A stretch of 51,411 nucleotides of DNA. It comes from an uncultured Lysobacterales bacterium. Lineage in GTDB: Bacteria; Pseudomonadota; Gammaproteobacteria; Xanthomonadales; SZUA-36. The stretch lies in assembly GCA_937927755.1 (NCBI GenBank), contig CALBDB010000037.1, positions 1-51,411 on the forward strand. The letters are read 5' to 3'. Within the stretch, counting starts at the first letter, position 1, and the number at the start of each line of letters is the position of its first letter. The position numbers and the translations under genes are program-made. Positions 44,682 through 51,411 of this stretch are shown here, piece after piece. The notes under the pieces were generated by a model, which ran no database searches, had not been told where the DNA came from, and was given only the letters and a program-made list of their open reading frames with translations.

Positions 44682-45884
44682 TCAAGGCAGCAATTTTTCC
44701 AGCAACGCCGTGGCATCAGCGCGGCCGAGGTAGCGGGGCACACCGTAAGTACCATGGGCCTCGGCAAACACACGGTCGATGATCTTGTCGAAATCTTCGC
44801 GCCTGAGTTCCTTGACAGATTCGGGGATCTGCATATCTGCATTGAGCTTGCGGATTCGTGCGATGAAGCCATCCGCCAGTTCCGCGTCCGATGCACCACT
44901 CCCCCCGACACCGGAAACCCGGGCCAGCTCGGCCAGGCGGCGGGTACAGTTCGGCTTCGAGAACTCCAGCACGTAGGGCATCACGATGGCATTGGCCAGG
45001 CCATGCGGCACGTGGTAAAGCCCGCCAAGCTGATGTGCAATGGCGTGTACGTAGCCGACCCCAACACGGGTAAAGGCCAGGCCGGCCATGCTGGCCGCCA
45101 CGGCCATGCGCTCACGGGCTTCCAGGTCCTGGCCATCCGCATAGGCCTTCAAAAGGTTGCGCATGATACTGGCAGTGGCCATACGTGCCAGTTCATCGGT
45201 TTCGGCCATCGCGAGAGTGGAGATGTAAGCCTCAACCGCATGCGTCAGGGCATCCATTCCCGTGGGTGCGGTGATGAAAGGCGGCAGCCCGACCATCAGC
45301 CTGGGATCAAGAGCCACCATCGCCGGCACGGTTTTGGGGTCGATAATGGCGTGTTTGATCTGCGCTTCCTTGTCCGATACCACGGCCGCGATGGTCACCT
45401 CCGCGCCGGTTCCGGCGGTAGTCGGAATGGCGAAGAAAGGCAGGCAACGCTTGCGTGGCCACGAATACAGCCAAATCCCGGTTAGTTTTGACGGATGGCA
45501 GTCGTTGGCATGACTGAGCAAAATTGCCTTGGCCGCGTCGATCGACGATCCTCCGCCCACTGCAATCACTGCATCCGGTTTGAAATCCTTGATGCGTTCA
45601 ACGCCTTCCAGAACGGTTTCGTAGCCCGGGTCGGGTTCGATTTCGCTGAACACCTCCACTGCGATACCGGCATCTTTCAGCAATCCGATATGCGGATTAA
45701 TTATCCCGAGCTGGACCAATTGCCCGTCAGTAATCACCATCACACGTTTTACGCCAAGACCGATGATCTCGCGGACCAGTGACAAAGAGGCGTCAGGCCC
45801 CACGAAAGAGAAGGGTTTTGGAAATCTCAGCACCCGTCCAACCAGGCCCAGGACACTAACCCAAATACGGCTCAGAACATACAT
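44682..45884 (-). CDS. Iron-containing alcohol dehydrogenase
   Basis: This 400-residue NAD(P)-dependent enzyme interconverts alcohols and aldehydes or ketones. The NAD-binding motif VIAVGGGSSIDAAK, the segment FFAIPTTAGTGAEVT, GMDALTHAVEAYIS and the metal-binding HAIAHQLGGLYHVPHGLANA are all present. The N-terminus has an extra hydrophobic stretch (RIWVSVLGLVGRVLRF), possibly a longer leader than in typical members. GGGGA lies about nine bases before the start. The upstream 45885-46203 gap holds nothing I can support beyond a weak TTGACT. Confidence 0.9.
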   Translation of the reverse strand: MYVLSRIWVSVLGLVGRVLRFPKPFSFVGPDASLSLVREIIGLGVKRVMVITDGQLVQLGIINPHIGLLKDAGIAVEVFSEIEPDPGYETVLEGVERIKDFKPDAVIAVGGGSSIDAAKAILLSHANDCHPSKLTGIWLYSWPRKRCLPFFAIPTTAGTGAEVTIAAVVSDKEAQIKHAIIDPKTVPAMVALDPRLMVGLPPFITAPTGMDALTHAVEAYISTLAMAETDELARMATASIMRNLLKAYADGQDLEARERMAVAASMAGLAFTRVGVGYVHAIAHQLGGLYHVPHGLANAIVMPYVLEFSKPNCTRRLAELARVSGVGGSGASDAELADGFIARIRKLNADMQIPESVKELRREDFDKIIDRVFAEAHGTYGVPRYLGRADATALLEKLLP

Positions 45885-46203
45885 TCGCTAAATTCCCCGA
45901 TAGATATTTTACCCGCATGAACCGGGCTTGCGATTTGACTGTTGGCTACCAATCAATCAAGCAAAGACAACCTGTAAACTATACATCTTTCATAGCCGGG
46001 AAGGGATTCAACTGCCGGGTTTTGACAGCGCGGAATTGACCTGCGTCAACCAAGTGGGAAAGTCTGCTTTATTCGGCTATGCGGAGCAGATTTCATCGGT
46101 TAGCATGATGAGATGTCTGCGGGTAATGAATTGCCTCGACTACATTGGGATTTCATGACCCCGCACTTCAAGCATTAAGCTACTTATAGCAGGTCGCTGT
46201 AAT

Positions 46204-47763
46204 ATGGTTGAGCACTCTGAAGACCTCAAGCGCGACGTCGCTGAAATAAAGTTCCTTATCCACGATCTCCGCGTGGAAAGATTTATCAATGAAGTGATCC
46301 ATTTTCACGCCACGGTAAACACCGATCTCGAGATTCATAATATCGAGAAAGCGCTGGCATTTCACGATGCAGACCTGCAGGAACTTAAGAGCAAAGCCGT
46401 CATTCAGCGTAAGGCGCTTGATCACTACAACCACCTGGTCAAGAGTTTTTCTTCATACCAGGCCATTCTGGCCGCGGGCAAGGAATACATTCAGTACGTT
46501 TACGACACCTGCGAATTCATCATGGATCCGCGTTGGGAGCACACGGACAAATTTCTGTCGCTTCTGCCCGACACATCTCGCAGCGTCCTCTCATACCGGC
46601 ACTGCCTGAACTGCATCCGTTGGATAAATGGTGTGTACTACCGCATCCACTATTTCCTTGAGGAGAAGGACAAAGACCTCTACGAAAAATTCGATGTTGC
46701 CGAGGAGTTACGCGATTTCATTCGAAATGTCGTATACAGCTACGTCACAGAGAAAAGTAACGCCCGTATAGAGATCCGCCTGGACCGGCTCGACCCGGCC
46801 GTCCTCGGTGGCAACCGTCACCGTTTCCGCCGCATGATTTTCAACCTGGTGATGAATGCGGTCGATGCGATGAGACACAAGAAGGTCGGCGTACTGACGA
46901 TCAGTGACCTGGTCGACGGTGACAGCGTCATCCTGCGCGTGCGCGACATCGGCTCCGGTATACCCGCCGAGAAGATTGAGCAACTGATGACCGACAAGGA
47001 CAACCTCGACGGCGAGTTAAACTCCCTCGGGTTTGTTTTCGTCCGCCAGACAGTTGCCGAATTCAACGGGTCACTATCCATAGACAGCGTGGTCGACAAG
47101 GGCACTACGATATCTATCCATTTTCCACGCCTTGTCGGTGCGGTAGTGGAAACAAAAAAACCGGTTGAGGTCGAAAACACCGACCTCACCCAAAAGATCG
47201 ACAAGCTGCGCCTGGAAGAAAGGGCCGCGTACCTGAAGAAGACCGCCAAAAGCGGCAACGGACATGACACATGCGGCGAGACAATTTATGGCGACTACCT
47301 GGTCTCGGATGCAGAGTTCCCCGGGTCCATCTTCGCAATCGCCGTAACCGAAAGTAACGAAATCGAACTCTTCACGCACAGACCGTACGAACGCCACTGG
47401 AATATTACGCACGAGGATTTATCGCCGATGCTGTTCGAGGCTACCGTGCGCGGCCGGCTTGAAGAAGAAGAGGACAAGACACCGGCCCTGATTTTCAAGT
47501 CACCGCAGAGTGTCCGGGAGTACTTCGAGTTCAAGGGAGTACCCGACGAAGAAAGAAAACCGGAGAAGTATTTCGAAATGGTTCGAGATGAACTTATCCG
47601 CATCAGCCGGAAAATTATTGATACGGGAATGCCCGCAGACATTGGTGTCCGCGTGACAGACCTGAAGAAGTTTTTTCCCAACCACGAGGAATTAGCGGAG
47701 CAAGAGCCTTTCCCCCTGGAAACACTGGCAAGGCTCACCCAGCATTCTGAAAGGAGCCCGTAG
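46204..47763 (+). CDS. Atypical histidine-kinase-like ATPase protein
   Basis: This 519-residue soluble protein has a GHKL ATP-binding domain at about 205-310: the N box RRMIFNLVMNAVDAM (Asn214), the G1 box RDIGSGIP (248-253) and DKGTTISIHFP. I do not see a normal H box (H-E/D-x-x-N/T-P). The N-terminal 200 residues are helical (IEKALAFHDADLQELKSKAV) and could hold a degenerate dimerisation part. Residues 340-519 form an extra domain of unknown type. No membrane segment is seen. citrate synthase follows after 83 bases. Confidence 0.75.
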   Translation: MVEHSEDLKRDVAEIKFLIHDLRVERFINEVIHFHATVNTDLEIHNIEKALAFHDADLQELKSKAVIQRKALDHYNHLVKSFSSYQAILAAGKEYIQYVYDTCEFIMDPRWEHTDKFLSLLPDTSRSVLSYRHCLNCIRWINGVYYRIHYFLEEKDKDLYEKFDVAEELRDFIRNVVYSYVTEKSNARIEIRLDRLDPAVLGGNRHRFRRMIFNLVMNAVDAMRHKKVGVLTISDLVDGDSVILRVRDIGSGIPAEKIEQLMTDKDNLDGELNSLGFVFVRQTVAEFNGSLSIDSVVDKGTTISIHFPRLVGAVVETKKPVEVENTDLTQKIDKLRLEERAAYLKKTAKSGNGHDTCGETIYGDYLVSDAEFPGSIFAIAVTESNEIELFTHRPYERHWNITHEDLSPMLFEATVRGRLEEEEDKTPALIFKSPQSVREYFEFKGVPDEERKPEKYFEMVRDELIRISRKIIDTGMPADIGVRVTDLKKFFPNHEELAEQEPFPLETLARLTQHSERSP

Positions 47764-47846
47764 TAAAGCGGCAATGTCACGCTTTAGGGCGAGGCAAATA
47801 TTGCCGGGGCACCACGAAAAATGAACCAAGGAAAAAGGAGATAACC

Positions 47847-49151
47847 ATGTCTACACTGAAAACAAATTTAGAACGAAAAATCGAGGAACATCGTCCACGC
47901 ACGATGAAACTCCTCAAAGAACACTCGGACGTTAAAATTGGCGAAGTTACTATTGGTCAGGCCATTGGCGGCGCGCGCGGCGTCAGGTGCCTGGTCACCG
48001 ATATATCCTACCTGGACCCGATGGAGGGCATCCGCTTCCGCGGCATGACCATTCCAGAGGTGTTCGCGGCCCTGCCTAAAGCACCCGGTTGCGAATACCC
48101 GTCCGTGGAGAGCTTCTGGTATTTCATGCTGACTTCTGAGATTCCGACGATAGAGCAGGCCGAAGAGGTCATAGAGGATTTCAAGGGCCGGGCAACAGTG
48201 CCGGAGTACGTCTTCGACGTTCTGAGGGCGATGCCGAAGGATTCGCATCCGATGGCAATGTTTTCGGCGGCGATCACCGCCATGCAGCGCGAGTCCGTGT
48301 TTGCGGCGCAATACCGCGACGGTCTAGGCAAGATGGACCTGTGGGGGCCGACGTACGAAGACGCCTGCAACCTGCTGGCGAAACTACCCGCTATCGGCGC
48401 GTTTATTTATCGCTGGCTATTCAAGGACGGGGATATCATCGCACCAAATCCCGATCTGGATTTCGGCGGTAATTTCGCCCACATGATGGGCATCGACGCG
48501 CCCTATGACGACGTGGCACGGATGTATTTCATCCTGCATTCGGACCACGAATCAGGCAATGCGTCGGCACACACCGTTCACCTGGTGGCTTCGACATTGT
48601 CCGATGTTTACTATGCGCTATCGGCAGGAATCAACGCGCTGGCCGGGCCATTGCACGGACTGGCAAACGAAAATGTGCTGCGCTGGACGCAGAATTTCAT
48701 GGAGAAACTCGGTGACCAGGAGCCAACCCCTGAGGTCATCAGGGAAGCGCTATGGGCCACGCTGAAGAGCGGCCAGGTGGTCCCGGGTTACGGGCATGCA
48801 GTGCTACGCAAAACCGACCCGCGCTACATGTCGCAGCGTGAATTCTGCCTGAAGGTTCTGCCGGATTACCCGCTCTTCAAAGTGATCAACGCGATCTACG
48901 AAGTGGCGCCGGATGTGCTGATGGAGCATGGCAAGGCCAAGAACCCGTGGCCAAACGTTGACGCGCAATCGGGCGTTATCCAGTGGTACTACGGCGTTAC
49001 CGAGTACTCGTTCTACACGGTATTGTTCGGTATTGGACGCGCCATCGGCACGCTGGCCAACGCTACCTGGGACCGTGCGCTGGGCTATCCGCTCGAACGG
49101 CCTAAATCACTGACGACGGCGATGCTCGAGGAAATGGCCGCGAATCAGTGA
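47847..49151 (+). CDS. gltA: Citrate synthase, eukaryote-type (type I)
   Basis: It condenses acetyl-CoA with oxaloacetate to citrate. The 434 residues closely follow the mitochondrial pattern rather than the common gammaproteobacterial hexameric one: LHSDHESGNASAHTVHLV, LAGPLHGLANENVLRW (catalytic His), VVPGYGHAVLRKTDPRY, and GKAKNPWPNVDAQSG. Similar enzymes were described in Geobacteraceae. The start is preceded by AAGGAGAT. A GC-rich hairpin follows. This type is usually a dimer and is not expected to have the NADH control of gram-negative hexameric GltA. Confidence 0.92.
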   Translation: MSTLKTNLERKIEEHRPRTMKLLKEHSDVKIGEVTIGQAIGGARGVRCLVTDISYLDPMEGIRFRGMTIPEVFAALPKAPGCEYPSVESFWYFMLTSEIPTIEQAEEVIEDFKGRATVPEYVFDVLRAMPKDSHPMAMFSAAITAMQRESVFAAQYRDGLGKMDLWGPTYEDACNLLAKLPAIGAFIYRWLFKDGDIIAPNPDLDFGGNFAHMMGIDAPYDDVARMYFILHSDHESGNASAHTVHLVASTLSDVYYALSAGINALAGPLHGLANENVLRWTQNFMEKLGDQEPTPEVIREALWATLKSGQVVPGYGHAVLRKTDPRYMSQREFCLKVLPDYPLFKVINAIYEVAPDVLMEHGKAKNPWPNVDAQSGVIQWYYGVTEYSFYTVLFGIGRAIGTLANATWDRALGYPLERPKSLTTAMLEEMAANQ

Positions 49152-49158
49152 AGTGATT

Positions 49159-49187
49159 GCGGGGCGGGTCTGTGTGTCCCGCCCCGC
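49159..49187 (+). terminator. GC-rich hairpin after citrate synthase
   Basis: GCGGGGCGGG (49159-49168) pairs perfectly with CCCGCCCCGC (49178-49187) around 9 bases. The following TAACTCTT is a poor U-tract, so termination may need Rho. Confidence 0.6.
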
Positions 49188-49350
49188 TAACTCTTCACCA
49201 CGGCTCCGCGGTGAAACTCCACCGATATGAAGCGAGTGTTTACCGGCTAGGAATTGCCTATTGCCGCTTTCGTCAATTGCCTGCATATTTTCTCCGGTCA
49301 CGGTAAACCATGTACCCGTAGTTGTATCCAAATGAATAAAATAGTTGCAA

Positions 49351-49371
49351 AATAGTACGAATCGTACTATT
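49351..49371 (+). promoter_or_regulatory. Perfect operator-like palindrome before the PadR gene
   Basis: AATAGTACGA (49351-49360) and TCGTACTATT (49362-49371) form perfect 10-base arms around one base, ending 13 bases before the start codon. PadR proteins often bind their own promoter, so this is the likely autoregulatory site. Confidence 0.75.
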
Positions 49372-49384
49372 AATATCTCCAGCT

Positions 49385-49954
49385 ATGAAAAAACCGAACG
49401 TCACGACATTGGGTTACGCTATCCTGGGTTTGCTCCACGTAGAGCCCCGTACCGGTTACGCCCTGCGAAAAGTATTCGAAACCACGCCAATGGGGCATTA
49501 CAGTTCCAGCCCCGGTGCAATTTATCCGGCGTTGAAAAGGCTCGAAGAACGCGGTCTCGCCAGCAGCAAGATCGATGACTCTACCAAGTTGAGACCCAAG
49601 CAGGTTTACTCGACGACCCGGACCGGCGTCGACTTCCTGCGTTACTGGGTGTCGCAGCCAATCGAGAAACAAAATGTGGTGCACGACCTCGGGGACTTGA
49701 TGTTGCGTTTCAGTTTCATGGGTACACTGGTCAACGACAGGGTAACCTACCGATTCCTGTCACAGATGGCCAGCGGCATCAATCTGTATGTCGGGGAGCT
49801 TGAACAAATGTTGCAGGACATGCCGGTAACAGTCCCTCCGCATGGACGCCTGGCCCTCCAGTCGGGTATAAGCACTTATCGCGCGCAGGCAAATTGGGCC
49901 AGGCAAGCGATGCGCGAGTTTGCATCCGAAGCAGAAAGAGACGCAGAAAAATAG
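49385..49954 (+). CDS. PadR-family transcriptional regulator
   Basis: This 189-residue regulator has a winged helix (LGYAILGLLHVEPRTGYALR, then SPGAIYPALKRLEERGLASS) and a C-terminal helical dimerisation domain (LSQMASGINLYVGELEQML). PadR proteins repress stress or detoxification genes until a ligand such as a phenolic acid binds. A 21-base palindrome lies directly upstream. The next gene, a DUF418 membrane protein, follows 85 bases later on the same strand and is a possible target. Confidence 0.9.
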   Translation: MKKPNVTTLGYAILGLLHVEPRTGYALRKVFETTPMGHYSSSPGAIYPALKRLEERGLASSKIDDSTKLRPKQVYSTTRTGVDFLRYWVSQPIEKQNVVHDLGDLMLRFSFMGTLVNDRVTYRFLSQMASGINLYVGELEQMLQDMPVTVPPHGRLALQSGISTYRAQANWARQAMREFASEAERDAEK

Positions 49955-50039
49955 TACTACCAGGCAACCCGAAAATTGGTTGATAATCCAGGTGGCAATC
50001 ACCCGATTGAACGTAACCTGGGACCATCACAGAGCGTAA

Positions 50040-51362
50040 ATGACAACTACTAAAGCCGGCCTTTCGAGACAAGCAATGACTAATAAGAAGATACCGGAAG
50101 GGATACCGGGGCAACGTATTCATATCATCGATGCGTTTCGTGGCTTCGCGCTGGCAGGGGTCGTTTTGGTTCACATGGTGGAACAATACCTGGCTGCAGC
50201 GCCGACGGAGGCGTTGAGAGCCGTCATGATCCAGGACTCCGCGGATGGTCTGATTGAATTCCTGCTGATGATCCTTGTTCGCGGCAAGTTTTTTGCAATG
50301 TTTTCGTTTCTGTTCGGGCTGAGCTTTTTCATCCAGATGGACCGGGCTGCCAATCGCGGCGTCAATTACCATGGGCGGTTTTTGTGGCGAGTCACTTTAT
50401 TGCTGCTCATCGGTTATGCCCATTCATTGTTTTACCGAGGAGATATTTTAACGATATACGCCATGCTGGCCTTTTTGCTGGTGCCGTTTTACGGGGCCAG
50501 TAACAAGGTCGTGCTTTGGGTGGCCGCACTGCTGTTGCTGGGCGCGGGGCGTTTTGTCGTTTTTGCATTTGCGAGTGGTGAAACCATCATCCCCTACGGT
50601 GCCGGATTACCGGAATTACCACACAATATAGCCTATCTGGATGCTGTGCTTTCCGGCTCACTGGCAGATGTGTTTGCTGCAAATGCAGTATTCGGCCACC
50701 TGGCAAAACTCGAATTTCAGCTAAACTACAGCGGACGGTTTTACCTGACGTTTGGATTTTTCCTGCTGGGCCTCTGGGTCGGCAGGATCAGGTTATTCGA
50801 AAAGCTGGATGAATGGCACGCCTCGATCAGGAGGGCACTGAAATATGGCATCATCCTAACGGTCGTCTTCCTGGTATCAACGTTCCTTCTGTTTGGTGTT
50901 GCCACCGGAGGCAGCGGGGAGGTTGTGAAGTTTGACACCTGGCTGCTGATGCTGGCCCTGTCGAGTTTGGACCTGTTCAATCTCTCGTTCGCAGCAGTTA
51001 TGTTGTGTGCATTTGTCTTGATCTATAGCGGCAATACAGGGGAGCGCGTACTCGGAAAACTGGCGCCTTACGGCAGAATGGCGCTTAGTAACTACGTCAT
51101 GCAAACGCTGATCGGCACATTCCTGCTGTTCAATTTTGGTTTTGGGTTGCTGGGTGAACTGTCAAATACACAGGCCCTTGGCATTGCAGTCGTCCTTATC
51201 GTGACGCAAATATGGCTGAGTAACGTATGGCTCAAGTGGTTCCGGTACGGGCCAATCGAATGGCTGTGGCGCTCGGGCACCAAGTGGAGTTGGCAACCCC
51301 TGGCCCGTCAAGCCAGCCGCCAGCACCCAGATTCGCTGCATAAAGGATCAAGCCAACAGTAA
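50040..51362 (+). CDS. DUF418-domain membrane protein (YeiB-like)
   Basis: This 440-residue inner-membrane protein starts with RIHIIDAFRGFALAGVVLVHM, the usual N-terminal motif of DUF418/YeiB proteins, and contains about ten hydrophobic helices. The C-terminal DUF418 part has LGKLAPYGRMALSNYVMQT and GPIEWLWRSGTKWSW. The family is loosely related to acyltransferase-3 membrane proteins and has no proven function. The start could also be the Met at 50076. It follows the PadR gene and may be controlled by it. Confidence 0.9.
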   Translation: MTTTKAGLSRQAMTNKKIPEGIPGQRIHIIDAFRGFALAGVVLVHMVEQYLAAAPTEALRAVMIQDSADGLIEFLLMILVRGKFFAMFSFLFGLSFFIQMDRAANRGVNYHGRFLWRVTLLLLIGYAHSLFYRGDILTIYAMLAFLLVPFYGASNKVVLWVAALLLLGAGRFVVFAFASGETIIPYGAGLPELPHNIAYLDAVLSGSLADVFAANAVFGHLAKLEFQLNYSGRFYLTFGFFLLGLWVGRIRLFEKLDEWHASIRRALKYGIILTVVFLVSTFLLFGVATGGSGEVVKFDTWLLMLALSSLDLFNLSFAAVMLCAFVLIYSGNTGERVLGKLAPYGRMALSNYVMQTLIGTFLLFNFGFGLLGELSNTQALGIAVVLIVTQIWLSNVWLKWFRYGPIEWLWRSGTKWSWQPLARQASRQHPDSLHKGSSQQ

Positions 51363-51411
51363 CAGTCGTTTGGGTTGCACGTTCCGTATGGTCGTAACGA
51401 TACCGGCAAAC

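Noticed and set aside
44511-45485. A 324-codon open frame antisense to the alcohol dehydrogenase
   Set aside because: Shadow frame; the sense protein has all family motifs.
45928-46158. A 76-codon frame before the histidine-kinase-like gene
   Set aside because: No ribosome site, no recognisable domain and odd composition; the gap is better seen as promoter space.

Overview
The window looks like a chromosomal segment of a facultatively anaerobic gammaproteobacterium. The evidence is enterobacterial-type MaeA, GdhA, Cfa and DmsABC homologues, a DUF3012 lipoprotein, an ECF sigma/anti-sigma pair, FNR-type boxes and GC-rich mosaic intergenic repeats of a kind I associate with marine Gammaproteobacteria. 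This is inferred by eye, and some genes (eukaryote-type citrate synthase, ATP-grasp/receiver protein, CoA-transferase-GNAT fusion) recall Deltaproteobacteria such as Geobacteraceae. I see no rRNA, tRNA, CRISPR array, insertion sequence or phage gene.

Region 1 (1-17.9 kb) is an anaerobic carbon module. It holds an OFA-type organic-anion transporter, malic enzyme, glutamate dehydrogenase, a two-receiver + ATP-grasp (PPDK_N) protein overlapping a fused ADP-forming acyl-CoA synthetase, and a 2-oxoacid oxidoreductase (PorA, PorB and a fused gamma/flavin/ferredoxin polypeptide). A CoA-transferase with a C-terminal GNAT domain completes it. Together they could take malate to pyruvate, acetyl-CoA and acetate with ATP gain. 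FNR-type boxes precede malic enzyme and the CoA-transferase, and a near match precedes the oxidoreductase. The CoA-transferase box is spaced exactly like a class II FNR promoter and is followed by a leader terminator hairpin. Three mosaic repeats punctuate this region.

Region 2 (18-24 kb) holds a GST, a ferrochelatase with an internal four-Cys motif, and a minus-strand run of aldehyde dehydrogenase, hydrolase-like lipoprotein, ECF sigma factor, zinc-finger anti-sigma factor and YbjQ-family protein.

Region 3 (24-33 kb) holds a paired M16 protease (active and inactive subunit), two small membrane proteins, an Lrp-type regulator divergent from a tryptophanase, a small secreted SdrD_B-like protein, a truncated NifX-like gene divergent from an XRE-cupin regulator, and a secreted TPR/His-motif protein.

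Region 4 (33-42 kb) holds peptide deformylase tightly overlapping a DmsABC-type molybdoenzyme that lacks a Tat signal, cyclopropane fatty acid synthase, and a secreted beta-propeller divergent from a cytochrome c/beta-barrel fusion, then a rhodanese.

Region 5 (42-51.4 kb) holds two small envelope proteins, a secreted tyrosine-phosphatase-like protein, an iron alcohol dehydrogenase, an atypical histidine kinase, a eukaryote-type citrate synthase, and a PadR regulator with a clear operator before a DUF418 membrane protein.
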